From assembly GCF_009646115.1 (NCBI RefSeq), contig NZ_CP045720.1:2294001-2358000 (forward strand): 64,000 bases of DNA, in the 5' to 3' direction. The position numbers and the translations under genes are program-made. The notes beneath the pieces were generated by a model. That model saw only the letters and a list, made by a program, of their open reading frames with translations. It was not told where the DNA came from and made no database searches. This DNA comes from Pantoea eucalypti (GTDB lineage: Bacteria > Pseudomonadota > Gammaproteobacteria > Enterobacterales > Enterobacteriaceae). Positions 33,351-42,327 of this stretch are shown here, piece by piece (the stretch's first letter is position 1; the number at the start of each line of letters is the position of its first letter).

Positions 33351-34784
33351 CTAAAGTGCTGCACCAGCAGGCGCCATCAAATCATAACGATCGTTCTGCG
33401 GAGCCGTGTCCAGGCCCATGGGCGGCTCGACTTTTAAGGTAATCCAGTTAGAGGTCACACGCTGCTGCTTGCTGTCCTCAAGGGTTACCGACAGGCGGTA
33501 TTCATTGCTGGCCTCTGGTGAGGGATCCCATTGCGGTAAGATGACACTCCAGCCCTGCGGATCGGCATTATTGGCCGGTGGCGTCAGGCTCAGCGCCTGC
33601 GTATCACCCTGCCAGCTTACCGCCCTGATGTCATTGCTGGCCCGCACCTGCAGCTTCAGCGGCAGACTCTCGCCACTGCTCAGTTGCCACGGCGGCGTTG
33701 CCAGAAATACGGAGAGCGTTTTGCGCTGACGGAATGAGAGCACCGGCGTATCACTGCGGGTCACGGTATCATAACGGCTGCCGCGCAGGGAGCGCGCCTC
33801 TGCGACATTACCGGCATCAAGTTGACGGCTCAGCGCCACGCCGAAGCGATAATTGAGTTTAAGCCCCAGCTGATCCTGGCTTTCACCAGCGCTACTGGCT
33901 TTGTGAGTGGCTGAAAAGGTGACCAGCGGCACCGGCGTGTAGGAGAGGCCAAACGACATGGCGGAGGGGTTGTGATAACGGTTGCCGCTATTAAACAGAT
34001 CGACATTCTCACCCAGATATTGCTGATAGCTCACCGAGACACCCAGCTGGCGATAAAAAGGCAGATAGCTCTGGCTGGTGATGTCATAGCCGCGCGCCAT
34101 GCGCTGCTGCTGTGAATCATTCAGGTTTTTCCAGCCGGAAAGCGGCTGATAGTAGTTGGCAGAAAAGCGCATCGAATCGCTCCACGCCTCTGTGCCCACC
34201 GATGCACGTTGCAGGCCGCTGCTGAAGGTGCGATCAATAAAACCGTTATAGCCCAGCAGCCAGTCACCCGCGTCCCAGCGTTGTCCCAGCCCCGCGTTGC
34301 CAACCAGACCATCATCGGTATCGTGCAGGCCAAGCTGGCTGAAGGTGAGCAGGCTGTTCTCATCGGACAGGGCGCTAAAGAGATCGCCACCGGTGCCCGC
34401 GAAGTTCCCGTTCATATCGACTTTCAGGTCCAGCTGCGCGTTGCCGTATGGGGAAAGCAGTGACTGCCCTTCGCTCTCAACCCGGCCCGCCACTTCATCC
34501 CGCAGATGATTGAACGCCCAGACACCCGCCTGTTGACCAAACGTGACATTGCTGTCGCTGTTGTTACTGGCTTCACCGATACTTTTGGCCACGGCCGCCA
34601 GCTTTTTGCTCCACTCTTCATCCTGATCGCTGGCACCGCCCAGCGTCGGCAGCGATTCACTGTAGCGCGCCGGATCATCGAAGGGCGTTTCGGACACCGC
34701 TGTTTCAGTCTGGAATGCGCGGGCACTCTGCGTCGCAGTCAGCGACAGCGCAATCAAAGAGAGAACTCCTGTTTTCCGTATCAT
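33351..34784 (-). CDS. ychO: YchO, inverse autotransporter (intimin/invasin family)
   Basis: Outer-membrane protein with an N-terminal inverse-autotransporter beta domain and one C-terminal Ig-like domain. From the ATG at 34784 it has 477 residues: signal peptide MIRKTGVLSLIALSLTATQSARA, a periplasmic linker, then the 12-strand barrel signature (LLSPYGNAQLDLKVD, GLGQRWDAGDWLLGYNGFID, SANYYQPLSGWKN, RMARGYDITSQSYLPFYRQLG, LDLFNSG-type loop, GLSYTPVPLVTFSA). After LRGSRYDTV and YRQRKTL-like residues comes the Ig-like part. It aligns end to end with my memory of E. coli YchO. Probably an invasion or adhesion factor; the genomic place differs from E. coli. Confidence 0.9.
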   Translation of the reverse strand: MIRKTGVLSLIALSLTATQSARAFQTETAVSETPFDDPARYSESLPTLGGASDQDEEWSKKLAAVAKSIGEASNNSDSNVTFGQQAGVWAFNHLRDEVAGRVESEGQSLLSPYGNAQLDLKVDMNGNFAGTGGDLFSALSDENSLLTFSQLGLHDTDDGLVGNAGLGQRWDAGDWLLGYNGFIDRTFSSGLQRASVGTEAWSDSMRFSANYYQPLSGWKNLNDSQQQRMARGYDITSQSYLPFYRQLGVSVSYQQYLGENVDLFNSGNRYHNPSAMSFGLSYTPVPLVTFSATHKASSAGESQDQLGLKLNYRFGVALSRQLDAGNVAEARSLRGSRYDTVTRSDTPVLSFRQRKTLSVFLATPPWQLSSGESLPLKLQVRASNDIRAVSWQGDTQALSLTPPANNADPQGWSVILPQWDPSPEASNEYRLSVTLEDSKQQRVTSNWITLKVEPPMGLDTAPQNDRYDLMAPAGAAL

Positions 34785-34918
34785 GTCACCCGGCACATTG
34801 ATCAGTTCGTTGCTGTGATTAAAGACAAATCATTAGCACTTACCTTAACATATTGTGACGGTGATGCAGGACAGCAGCGGCAAATTGTGCATATAACAGA
34901 AAAATCCGCACTCAATAA

Positions 34919-34939
34919 GGCCTGCATTTAACGCAGGCC
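34919..34939 (-). terminator. Hairpin after the polyol ABC operon
   Basis: GGCCTGC/GCAGGCC stem with a seven-base loop, 19 bases past the stop of the last dehydrogenase gene. The T tail is poor. Probably a terminator. Confidence 0.5.
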
Positions 34940-34958
34940 CAACGCAGAAAAGCCTCTG

Positions 34959-35756
34959 TCAGGAGAAGATTAACCCGCCATCCACGTTAATGGTCTGCCC
35001 GGTGATATAGCGCGCATCGTCCGAGGCAAGAAAGGCCACCAGTCCCGCCACGTCTTCCGGCTGACCGGCGCGCTTCAGTGGAATGTTTTTCACCCACTCC
35101 GCCATCAGCTCACCTTTGCCGTAGGTTTTCTCCTCGCTGCTGAGGATCTCACCCCAGACACGATCGTTGTAATCCCACATCTCACTTTCGATGATGCCGG
35201 GACAGAAAGCGTTGACAGTGATATTCCACGGCGCCAGCTCCAGCGCCAGACTCTGGGTGATGCCAATCACGCCCATTTTGCTGGCGGCATAGTGCGGCGT
35301 ATAGATAAAGCCCTGGCGTCCCTGCCCCGATGACGTGTTGATCAGGCTGCCGCTGCGCTGCTGCACCATATATTTTGCCGCTTCACGACAACAGAGCCAG
35401 ACGCCGGTGGTATTCACCGCCAGAATCCGTTCAAAGTCGCTCTTCGGCATGGTGTCAAAGCGGTCGATGGTGATCACACCCGCATTCTGTATTGAGACGT
35501 CAATCTGACCAAAGCGCTCAGATGCCTGCTGATAGAGCTGCTGCACCGCCGCTTCATCCGTGACATCGACCTGCAGCGCCAGAATCTCACTGCCGTATTG
35601 CTGCTGAATCTGGTCGGCGGTCGTGAAGACCCGGTCAGCATTTGACACCATCACCAGCCTGGCCCCGTCGCGGGCGAAACGCGCCGCAATCCCGGCACCA
35701 ATGCCGCGACAGGCACCGGTAATCACCACTGTTTTTCCACGTTGTTCGCGGCTCAT
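34959..35756 (-). CDS. Short-chain dehydrogenase, probable polyol or sugar-alcohol dehydrogenase
   Basis: Cytoplasmic NAD(P)-dependent oxidoreductase of 265 residues. Seen: TGACRGIGAGIAARF (about 13-27), the NAG motif in IQNAGVITIDRFD, catalytic Ser in NTSSGQGRQG, YAASKMG (Tyr and Lys about 156 and 160) and FCPGIIESEMWDYND, a loop seen in sorbitol or galactitol dehydrogenases. Last gene of the ABC operon, 11 bases after the permease, so it likely oxidises the imported compound. Exact substrate unknown. Confidence 0.85.
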   Translation of the reverse strand: MSREQRGKTVVITGACRGIGAGIAARFARDGARLVMVSNADRVFTTADQIQQQYGSEILALQVDVTDEAAVQQLYQQASERFGQIDVSIQNAGVITIDRFDTMPKSDFERILAVNTTGVWLCCREAAKYMVQQRSGSLINTSSGQGRQGFIYTPHYAASKMGVIGITQSLALELAPWNITVNAFCPGIIESEMWDYNDRVWGEILSSEEKTYGKGELMAEWVKNIPLKRAGQPEDVAGLVAFLASDDARYITGQTINVDGGLIFS

Positions 35757-35767
35757 AATTGCTCCTG

Positions 35768-36835
35768 TTATGTGTGACGGACATCAGTGAGAGGCGCTGC
35801 CTGCTGCTTTTTTTCATGGCGACGCAGCAGCACCACTTTGCTTTGCAGACGTTGCTGGAACTGGTCGATCACCACCGCAGTCACAATCACCAGGCCTTTA
35901 ATGACCATCTGCCAGAAATCGCTGACGCCCATCATCACCATGCCATCCGCCAGAAAGACGATAACGAACGCGCCAATAATCGAGCCGGAAACCCGCCCAC
36001 GGCCGCCTGCCAGCGCTGTGCCGCCCAGCACCGTGGCACCAATGGCGTCCATCTCAAACATATTGCCGGTCATCGGATGTGCGGTCTGTAATTGCGAGGC
36101 GACCACCAGCCCGACCAGACCGGCACAAAGGCCAGAAAAGGCGTAGACAAAGACTTTTACTTTGATAATCGGTACGCCCGCCAGACGTGCGGCGGACTCA
36201 TTGCCGCCGATGGCATAGATATAACGACCCAGCGGGGTTTTGCGTGTCAGGTAGAGGCCGAGCAGTAAAAAGCCGAGCATCAGCCAGATAGGCAGATAAA
36301 CACCCAGTACAGTGCCGGAGCCAAGCAGCGCAAAACCGGTGTTGCCCAGTGCGGGCAGCCCTATCAGGTTGGCGTAGGTGCCGCCGTCGTTGAACAGCAA
36401 CGCTGCACCGCGCGCCACATACATCATTCCCAGAGTGCAGATAAAGGGCGCCACGCCCAGACGGGTGATCACCGCGCCGTTAATCAGCCCCACCAGCACG
36501 CCAAAGATGGCCACCACCAGAATGACTTCAGGCACGTTGAGAAATAGCGTATTGCCGCCCCACAACGGAATGCCATTGGTCAGCAGCGCACCCGCCACCA
36601 TGCCGCAAATCCCCGCGACCGCGCCCACCGAAAGGTCGATACCGCCGGTGAGGATGACCAGCGTCATACCAATCGCCAGCAGTCCGGTAATCGCTACGTG
36701 CTGCGTCATGATCAACAGGTTGGAGGGCGTCAGAAAGTTTGGCACCATCACGCTGAAAAAGCCGACCACTATCAGCAATGCAATAAAAGTGCGCGCTTTA
36801 AGCAAATACATATAAAGCAGATATTTTTGGTTCAT
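35768..36835 (-). CDS. Sugar ABC transporter permease (RbsC family)
   Basis: Inner-membrane subunit of a carbohydrate-uptake CUT2 ABC importer, eight to ten helices. From the ATG at 36835 (GGAGAATG ahead) it has 355 residues; a longer frame from 36952 runs through a repeat-like stretch and is rejected. Seen: LAIGMTLVILTGGIDLSVGAVAGICGM (about 65-91, the RbsC signature), RLGVAPFICTLGMMYVARGAAL, GNESAARLAGVPI and IGATVLGGTALAGGRGRVSGSIIGAF. Works with the ATPase, binding protein and DUF2291 lipoprotein in the same operon. Confidence 0.93.
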   Translation of the reverse strand: MNQKYLLYMYLLKARTFIALLIVVGFFSVMVPNFLTPSNLLIMTQHVAITGLLAIGMTLVILTGGIDLSVGAVAGICGMVAGALLTNGIPLWGGNTLFLNVPEVILVVAIFGVLVGLINGAVITRLGVAPFICTLGMMYVARGAALLFNDGGTYANLIGLPALGNTGFALLGSGTVLGVYLPIWLMLGFLLLGLYLTRKTPLGRYIYAIGGNESAARLAGVPIIKVKVFVYAFSGLCAGLVGLVVASQLQTAHPMTGNMFEMDAIGATVLGGTALAGGRGRVSGSIIGAFVIVFLADGMVMMGVSDFWQMVIKGLVIVTAVVIDQFQQRLQSKVVLLRRHEKKQQAAPLTDVRHT

Positions 36836-36839
36836 GACA

Positions 36840-36962
36840 TTCTCCGGCCAGCTTAGAGCCTGTTCCAGTACGCGTAATCGTTGCAGGCAGTCGGGACAGG
36901 GACAGCGCATAACAACCGAAACGTACACGCAGTACGTGAGGATGGTGAGCACTGCCCCGCTT
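36840..36962 (-). repeat. Probable dispersed enterobacterial repeat inside the ABC operon
   Basis: The 150-base gap between ATPase and permease genes contains a structured stretch with the hairpin ACGTAC-ACGCA-GTACGT (36924-36940) and the phrase GTGAGGATGGTGAGCACTGC. I recall this phrase from intergenic repeats in many enterobacteria, but cannot name the family or verify copies. It is otherwise odd in a compact operon, where other gaps are 10-55 bases. Confidence 0.42.
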
Positions 36963-36987
36963 CAGACTGACAAATAAAATAAGGCGC

Positions 36988-38520
36988 TTAATCCTGCGGG
37001 GTTGATGCCGCGATCAGATGTTCCCGCGTCGCCGCTGCGCGCGGCAGATCGGCCGTGATCCTGCCATCGGCCATCACTAAAATGCGGTCTGCCAGCGCCA
37101 TGACCTCATCCAGTTCGGACGATGAAAACATCACGGCCAGCCCCTGCTGCGCCAGGTTGCCAATCAGGTGATAGACGTCGGTTTTAGCGCCCACATCAAT
37201 GCCGCGCGTTGGCTCATCGAGTAACACCACCTGCGGTCCGGTCATCAGCGCTTTACCCAGCACCACCTTCTGCTGATTACCGCCGCTCAGCGCCGTCACC
37301 GGCAGGTCAGGATCGCTGACCTTGATCGCCAGATGGCCGATCATCTCATTCACCCGCTGATGCTCCCGGCCCGGATTCAGTAGCCCCAGCGCCCGGCGAA
37401 AACCGCGCAGACTGAAGTCAGAAAGCGTCATGTTGGCCGTCACCGACATCAGTTCAATGACCCCTTCGCCCTTGCGATCTTCAGGCACCAGCGCGATGCC
37501 GCTTTTCAGCCGCTGCTGGAAACTGCGTTTCGCCAGATCTTTACCGGCCAGCCGAACCCGGCCCGACTGACAGGACATCAGGCCAATCAGCCCCTTGAAC
37601 AACTCAGTACGTCCGGCCCCCAGCAGTCCATAAATGCCAATCACCTCGCCTTTGCGCAGGGTAAAACTGACCTCATTCAGCTTGTAGCCGCCGTTCTGAT
37701 GCAGCGCGGTCAGTCCCTCGACCTCCAGCACCGTTTCCCCTTGTGGCGCAGGCTGATAGTCGAACTGTTTTTTCTTATCACCCACCATCTGCGCGATGAT
37801 CCAGGGCACGCTGGCGTCGCGCACCTCACGCTCACTGATGAAGCGGCCATCGCGGAAAATGGTGATGTGGTCGCCAATCTCCATCAGCTCTTCCAGCCGG
37901 TGAGAGATGTAGATGATGGTGACGCCGCGCCGCTTCAGCTGGTCGATAACGCTGAACAGCACTTTGACTTCCGACTGGCTCAGGGCGCTGGTCGGCTCAT
38001 CCATGATCAGCACCCGGGTATCCTTCGACAGCGCGCGGGCGATCTCTACCAGCTGCTGATGACCAATGCCCAGCTCGCCCAGCGGCGCGTAGGGATCGAC
38101 ATCCAGTTGCAGCCGGTCAAGCAGCGACTTCGCCAGCGCGTATTGATACTTTTCATTGATTACACCGCGCTGGAAAAACTCATTGGCGATAAAAATGTTG
38201 TCCATCACGTTCATGTTTGGAAACAGGTTTAGCTCCTGAAAAATGATGCTGATACCCTGTTTTTCCGCCTGATGTGTGGAATTGAGTGAAACCACTTTGC
38301 CATCCAGCAAAATCTCACCCGACGACGGTGTTTCCACTCCCGCCAGCATCTTCATCATGGTGGACTTACCGGCACCGTTCTCACCAATCAGGACATTCAC
38401 TTTGTTGCGGTAAACCCGATAGCTGACCTGATCGAGCGCAGTCACACCGGGATAGAGGCGCGACACATTGCGCGTTTCGATAATCACATCGCCGGACGGT
38501 TGCGGTTGAGGGTTTTGCAT
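36988..38520 (-). CDS. Sugar ABC transporter ATP-binding protein (RbsA family)
   Basis: Duplicated ATPase of a CUT2 importer, 510 residues from the ATG at 38520, which has AAGGAG 7 bases ahead. Domain 1 has Walker A LIGENGAGKSTMMKML (about 42-57), signature LGIGHQQLVEIARAL and Walker B VLIMDEPTSAL. Domain 2 has a degenerate Walker A IYGLLGAGRTELFKGL, then LSGGNQQKVVLGKAL and VVLLDEPTRGIDVGA. That pattern is normal for RbsA/MglA. It follows the lipoprotein gene by 10 bases. Confidence 0.95.
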   Translation of the reverse strand: MQNPQPQPSGDVIIETRNVSRLYPGVTALDQVSYRVYRNKVNVLIGENGAGKSTMMKMLAGVETPSSGEILLDGKVVSLNSTHQAEKQGISIIFQELNLFPNMNVMDNIFIANEFFQRGVINEKYQYALAKSLLDRLQLDVDPYAPLGELGIGHQQLVEIARALSKDTRVLIMDEPTSALSQSEVKVLFSVIDQLKRRGVTIIYISHRLEELMEIGDHITIFRDGRFISEREVRDASVPWIIAQMVGDKKKQFDYQPAPQGETVLEVEGLTALHQNGGYKLNEVSFTLRKGEVIGIYGLLGAGRTELFKGLIGLMSCQSGRVRLAGKDLAKRSFQQRLKSGIALVPEDRKGEGVIELMSVTANMTLSDFSLRGFRRALGLLNPGREHQRVNEMIGHLAIKVSDPDLPVTALSGGNQQKVVLGKALMTGPQVVLLDEPTRGIDVGAKTDVYHLIGNLAQQGLAVMFSSSELDEVMALADRILVMADGRITADLPRAAATREHLIAASTPQD

Positions 38521-38530
38521 CTGCCGCTCC

Positions 38531-39142
38531 TTATTGCCGGGTAATCGCAGCCGGGGTGATATCCGGCAACTGCTGCGGAATATCCCAGCTACTGAACACA
38601 CCGGAAACACTCACTTTATCGCCCACTTTCGGCGCGAACTGCTGCATCAGGGTGGAAGCGTGCTGGTTAATCGCCTTACCGTAGTCACCAAACAGCACCT
38701 GGTCATTAAAGTCCTGATAGCTCGCACCTTTATAGGCATCGCGCAACGCGGTCCCGCGAATAATCGGCCCGGTCTGAATAGTGACACTGTCACCTGATTC
38801 GTCTTTCACCGTCATTTTTCCGCTGCGCGACGTTGTGTTTAACGCGGTCACCTCACCGCGAACCGAGACGCTAAAGACACAGGGATTCTCAGCCTGACTG
38901 CGATAGCCATAAGTCTGACAGGCGCTGTCAAAGTCTTTGGCAGACTGCAGCGACTTCATCAGTGTCGCCAGCGGTTTCGCCTCTGCCTGGACCTGCGGCA
39001 CCAGTTTTTGCTGCCACAGCTGGTCGATGTTAGCCATTTTTGGATTGGGTGGATTTTTCAGGTCAGCCAGCTCCTGCTGCGACACAATTTTGCAGCCGCT
39101 TAACAGTAAGACCACCAGCGTCAGCCAGACTCTTCGGGACAT
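38531..39142 (-). CDS. DUF2291 lipoprotein of a sugar ABC operon
   Basis: Predicted periplasmic lipoprotein of 203 residues: signal peptide with lipobox LLLSGC (lipidated Cys near 17), then a DUF2291 body (LWQQKLVPQVQAEAKPLATLM, GEVTALNTTSRSGKMTVK, VTIQTGPIIRGTALRDA, FNDQVLFGDYGKAINQ). DUF2291 genes recur next to CUT2 sugar transporters; their function is not known, perhaps helping the binding protein at the membrane. Located between ATPase and binding-protein genes with short gaps. Confidence 0.87.
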   Translation of the reverse strand: MSRRVWLTLVVLLLSGCKIVSQQELADLKNPPNPKMANIDQLWQQKLVPQVQAEAKPLATLMKSLQSAKDFDSACQTYGYRSQAENPCVFSVSVRGEVTALNTTSRSGKMTVKDESGDSVTIQTGPIIRGTALRDAYKGASYQDFNDQVLFGDYGKAINQHASTLMQQFAPKVGDKVSVSGVFSSWDIPQQLPDITPAAITRQ

Positions 39143-39187
39143 CTTCTTCTCCCTGGCGCCCGCTTACGCAGGCGCGGCAGCGTTTAG

Positions 39188-40123
39188 TTACGACTTGTAG
39201 TTGAAGTCCTGGACGTTTTTGGCATTTTCCGGGGTAATCAGAATGCCGCGGAACATCACACGCTGTTTTTCCGGCTTCACGCCCTTCTGAATGAAATTAT
39301 CGAGATCGGTGACACCTTCGGCGGCAATCGCCTGGGCCTGCAACATCACGGTGGCTTTCAGCGTGCCCGCTTTCACTGCATCGCGTTCATCGTTACTGCC
39401 ATCAATGCCCACCACAATCACATCGTTGCGACCGGCCGCCTTGAGCGCAGCGATCGCGCCCAGCGCAACCGGCCCGTTGCCGCAGATCACCCCTTTTACA
39501 TCCGGATGCGCCTGCAGAATACTGTCCATAATGCGCTTACCGTCGATCAGCGTGCCCTTCGCATCCTGACGCGCCACGCTCTGCATATCAGGATATTGAT
39601 CCAGTACCTGATGGAATGACTTTGAACGGGTGACGCAGTTATTGTCGGCCAGGTTGCAGGCCAGCTCGGCGTATTTGCCCTTTTCGCCCATCTTCTCAAC
39701 AAAGACGTTGGCCACATCGGAACCTGCCTGGAAGTTATTGTGGGTAATCTGCGCCAGTGCCACGTCATCGACCGGGATTTCACGGTTGATTAAAACCACC
39801 GGAATGCCGGCATCTTTGGCCTTTTTAATTGCCGCCACGCTGGCGGTGGAGTCGGCGTTATCCAGTACGATACCCTGCACTTTCTTACCGATAGCGGCAT
39901 CAATCAGTTCGCTCTGCTTCTTCACATCTTCGCCATGCGACAGCACCGTGGTCTTGTAACCCAGTTCCTGCGCTTTGAGATTGGCGCCTTTGGCTTCGGA
40001 GGCGTAGTAGGGATTATCGAGTGAGTTAACCAGAATCATAATGGTGCCTTTTTCGGCGGCAAACGCCGCCTGCGAAACCAGACAGGCAGCCACGGCAGTG
40101 CAAAGCAGGGTACGTTTTTTCAT
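39188..40123 (-). CDS. Sugar-binding periplasmic protein (RbsB family)
   Basis: Substrate-binding protein of the CUT2 importer, 311 residues from the ATG at 40123. The signal peptide MKKRTLLCTAVAACLVSQAAFAA is followed by the type I fold: MILVNSLDNPYYASEAKGAN, IVLDNADSTASVAAIKKAKDAGIPVVLINREI, GNGPVALGAIAALKAAG and VVGIDGSNDERDAVKAG. An unusual pair of cysteines, LACNLADNNC (about 160-170), may form a disulfide. Ribose or a related sugar/polyol is likely, but the ligand cannot be fixed from the sequence. Confidence 0.93.
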   Translation of the reverse strand: MKKRTLLCTAVAACLVSQAAFAAEKGTIMILVNSLDNPYYASEAKGANLKAQELGYKTTVLSHGEDVKKQSELIDAAIGKKVQGIVLDNADSTASVAAIKKAKDAGIPVVLINREIPVDDVALAQITHNNFQAGSDVANVFVEKMGEKGKYAELACNLADNNCVTRSKSFHQVLDQYPDMQSVARQDAKGTLIDGKRIMDSILQAHPDVKGVICGNGPVALGAIAALKAAGRNDVIVVGIDGSNDERDAVKAGTLKATVMLQAQAIAAEGVTDLDNFIQKGVKPEKQRVMFRGILITPENAKNVQDFNYKS

Positions 40124-40178
40124 GATGTTCTCTCTTATCGTTATGGCAGGGTATGAAGTCCCGGATGTTGGGCTGGCA

Positions 40179-40976
40179 TTACCAGATAGTGAATCCACCA
40201 TCGATCATTAAATCGGCACCGGTAATCATGTCGCTGCCGTTACTGGCGAAGAACAGAACGGCGGCGGCAATTTCATCGGTATAGGCAAAGCGGCCCAGCG
40301 GAATCAGTTTTTTCATCTGCTCGCCCTTTTCGCCGCGCCAGGCTTTCTCGCCCATAGGCGTCAGCACCACGGTGGGCGACAGGGTGTTCACGTTGATGCG
40401 ATGCGGCGCAAACTCTTTGGCCATCACTTTGGTCATGCCCAGCAGACCTGCTTTGGCGGAGGTGTAGGCGACATGGTTATCGATAGCGATGGACGCCGCC
40501 TGAGAGGCGATATTAATAATTTTGCCGCCCGCACCGGCACGGATCATCAGCTTTGCAGCTGCCTGCGAGCAGAGAAAAGGCCCGGTAAGATTCACCGCGA
40601 TCTGCTTCTGCCACTCGGCAAAATCGGTTTCAATCACGGGTTGCAGCATCACGTAGCCCGCGCAGTTCACCAGGATATCGATGCGGCCATGATGTGAAAC
40701 GACCGCGTCAAACGCCTCTTCCACCGATGCGGGATCGGTGACATCACAGCAGACAAACTGCACCCGATCGGCCGCAAAATCCGCCTGCAGACTGGCAACC
40801 TTCTCCGCTTCAAACGGCGGATAGAGCAGAGCCAGACGCGCACCCTTCTCCAGCAACATGCCATTCGTCGCCATGGCGATACCGCCCAGACCACCGGTCA
40901 CCACCGCCACTTTGTCAGCCAGATTCATTGCGGTATCTACGCCGTAGCGCAGGTTTACGTCATATTCGCCACTCAT
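40179..40976 (-). CDS. Short-chain dehydrogenase (polyol dehydrogenase-like)
   Basis: First gene of the ABC operon. From the ATG at 40976 it has 265 residues, with an N-terminal extension MSGEYDVNLRYGVDTAMN before the Rossmann start LADKVAVVTGGLGGIAMATNG. Catalytic parts: NCAG (about 106), IASQAASIAIDNHVAYTSAKAG (Ser, Tyr, Lys) and LSPTVVLTPMG. Resembles D-threitol or related sugar-alcohol dehydrogenases, as far as can be recalled. A frame start at 41018 lacks a ribosome-binding site. Two dehydrogenases in one operon suggest two-step oxidation or interconversion of the imported polyol. Confidence 0.85.
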   Translation of the reverse strand: MSGEYDVNLRYGVDTAMNLADKVAVVTGGLGGIAMATNGMLLEKGARLALLYPPFEAEKVASLQADFAADRVQFVCCDVTDPASVEEAFDAVVSHHGRIDILVNCAGYVMLQPVIETDFAEWQKQIAVNLTGPFLCSQAAAKLMIRAGAGGKIINIASQAASIAIDNHVAYTSAKAGLLGMTKVMAKEFAPHRINVNTLSPTVVLTPMGEKAWRGEKGEQMKKLIPLGRFAYTDEIAAAVLFFASNGSDMITGADLMIDGGFTIW

Positions 40977-41021
40977 CCCACTCTTCCCCTCAGATTTTTG
41001 CTGATGCGGTTGATTCATTCA

Positions 41022-41051
41022 TTTTCGAACAAAAATATATGCTATCGAAAA
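41022..41051. promoter_or_regulatory. TTTTCG/CGAAAA pair in the DeoR-operon promoter region
   Basis: Inverted half-sites TTTTCG (41022-41027) and CGAAAA (41046-41051), 18 bases apart, lie just upstream of the dehydrogenase start. The TTTCG core is typical of DeoR-family operators. A further single half-site occurs at 41076-41082. Confidence 0.5.
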
Positions 41052-41205
41052 GAAATGATGTGTGGAGCAGATCAAATTTCGACCATCTGCCTCTCAAAGC
41101 CGCTTATCTGATTGAAAAGACGTGATCTGGCTTCCAGTCACGAAATAAAGCTGCACTGCTGCAATCGGGAAAGCCTGAGAGATTCAATAACATGCGGATT
41201 GCTAA

Positions 41206-41219
41206 TTTTCGTTCGAAAA
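41206..41219. promoter_or_regulatory. Perfect palindromic operator candidate before the DeoR gene
   Basis: TTTTCGTTCGAAAA is a perfect inverted repeat apart from the central TT, in the 350-base divergent region between the operon and the regulator. The TTTCG halves repeat those at 41022-41051, as expected for an autoregulated DeoR repressor. Confidence 0.6.
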
Positions 41220-41328
41220 CCAATGGCCTATCTGGCTATCTCGCATTCATAAAAATGGCGCGTTAAACTCAGCCACAGAGACCTTGTTTGCCCGACCTCT
41301 CAGGTTATTGGAAAAGGGAGCATTTCGA

Positions 41329-42141
41329 TTGAAAAGCAAAAGTGAGCAGTTCGCTGACATGCAGCAACGCCGCGAGAAAATTCTGGAGATGATCCGTGAG
41401 GATGGCACGGTCACGGTCAAAGCACTGACGGAGACCTTTGGCCTGACCGAAGCCACATTGCGCAGCGACCTGCGCATGCTGCAGAAACAGGGCTTTGTGC
41501 AGCGCTACCACGGTGGCGCAACGCTGATGACGGGCAAGCAGAATACCGGGGCGATGCTGCTGGAGCGGCAGACCCATCTGGAAGAGAAAAAGGCAATTGG
41601 CCGGCTGGCGGCGCAGCATATCGAAAATGGCGACACGGTGATTTTCGATTCCGGTACCACGACCACCGCGATTACTGACGCCATCAGCCACATCCGCCGT
41701 CTGTCAGTGGTGACCACGGCAGTCAATATCGCCCTGAAACTGGGTGGCGAGCCGGGGATCAATATCCTGCTGACCGGCGGCACCTTTAAATTTCCGACGC
41801 TCTCCACCTCAGGCGAGAAAGCGGCCAGCTTTTTTGAAAACGTGCTGGCTGAAAAACTCTTCCTGGCGACCGCCTGCATCTCGCCGCGTCTGGGCCTGAG
41901 TTTCCCCAGTGAAACGGATATCAAAGTAAAACTGGCGATGATCAAATCCGCCAGCACAGTATATGTGGTGGCCGACTCCAGTAAAATCGACAAGGTATCC
42001 ATGTTCGCGCTCCCCTGTGACTGGAGCAACATCCACTACCTGATCACCGACAGCGGCATCAGCCCCGCGCAGGTCAAAGCGTTTGAAGCTCTGGGCGTAA
42101 AAGTGCTGGTGGCCCCACTGCCGCTGAAGCGGGCGATTTAA
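41329..42141 (+). CDS. DeoR-family transcriptional repressor
   Basis: Sugar-phosphate-responsive regulator, 270 residues from TTG at 41329 (GGGAG 8 bases upstream). The frame is open further up, to TTG 41284, but without a good site. The helix-turn-helix DGTVTVKALTETFGLTEATLRSDLRMLQKQGFVQRYHGGA (about 24-64) is the classic DeoR signature. The DeoR sensor domain has the DSGTTTTAITDAI, LLTGGTFKFPTLSTSG and VVADSSKIDK motifs. Divergent from the ABC/dehydrogenase operon, which it probably represses until a phosphorylated or oxidised substrate binds. Confidence 0.9.
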   Translation: MKSKSEQFADMQQRREKILEMIREDGTVTVKALTETFGLTEATLRSDLRMLQKQGFVQRYHGGATLMTGKQNTGAMLLERQTHLEEKKAIGRLAAQHIENGDTVIFDSGTTTTAITDAISHIRRLSVVTTAVNIALKLGGEPGINILLTGGTFKFPTLSTSGEKAASFFENVLAEKLFLATACISPRLGLSFPSETDIKVKLAMIKSASTVYVVADSSKIDKVSMFALPCDWSNIHYLITDSGISPAQVKAFEALGVKVLVAPLPLKRAI

Positions 42142-42240
42142 TTTAAAATTCGTACCCCGCTAAAGTGAGTGATTCCAGAGCGGTGAGACCCGAAAATGTG
42201 AGGCACAGGTAAGCGCGGACATTTCAGTTAGCCACTAAAA

Positions 42241-42327
42241 ACCCCGCACCATCGCCAACAATGCAGGTAAGGCCTGCCTGAAGAGCAACGTGTGCGAGCC
42301 AGGGAAGGCGAGCCCAATCCGCAGGGA
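42241..42327 (+). repeat. Copy A of the island-flanking palindromic repeat
   Basis: About 87 bases nearly identical to copies B and C at 55.4-55.7 kb: CCCCGCACCATCGCCAACA, then GCAGGTAAGGCCTGCCTGAA, GTGTGCGAGCCAGGGAAGGC and GAGCCCAATCCGCAGGGAT. It is in the same orientation as the other copies. The right arm TCAGGCAGGCC present in B and C is missing; similarity ends at 42327. Confidence 0.85.

Noticed and set aside
36836..36952. Upstream extension of the permease frame (MLTILTYCVYVSVV..)
   Set aside because: It runs through the repeat-like insert; GGAGAATG and family length favour the start at 36835.
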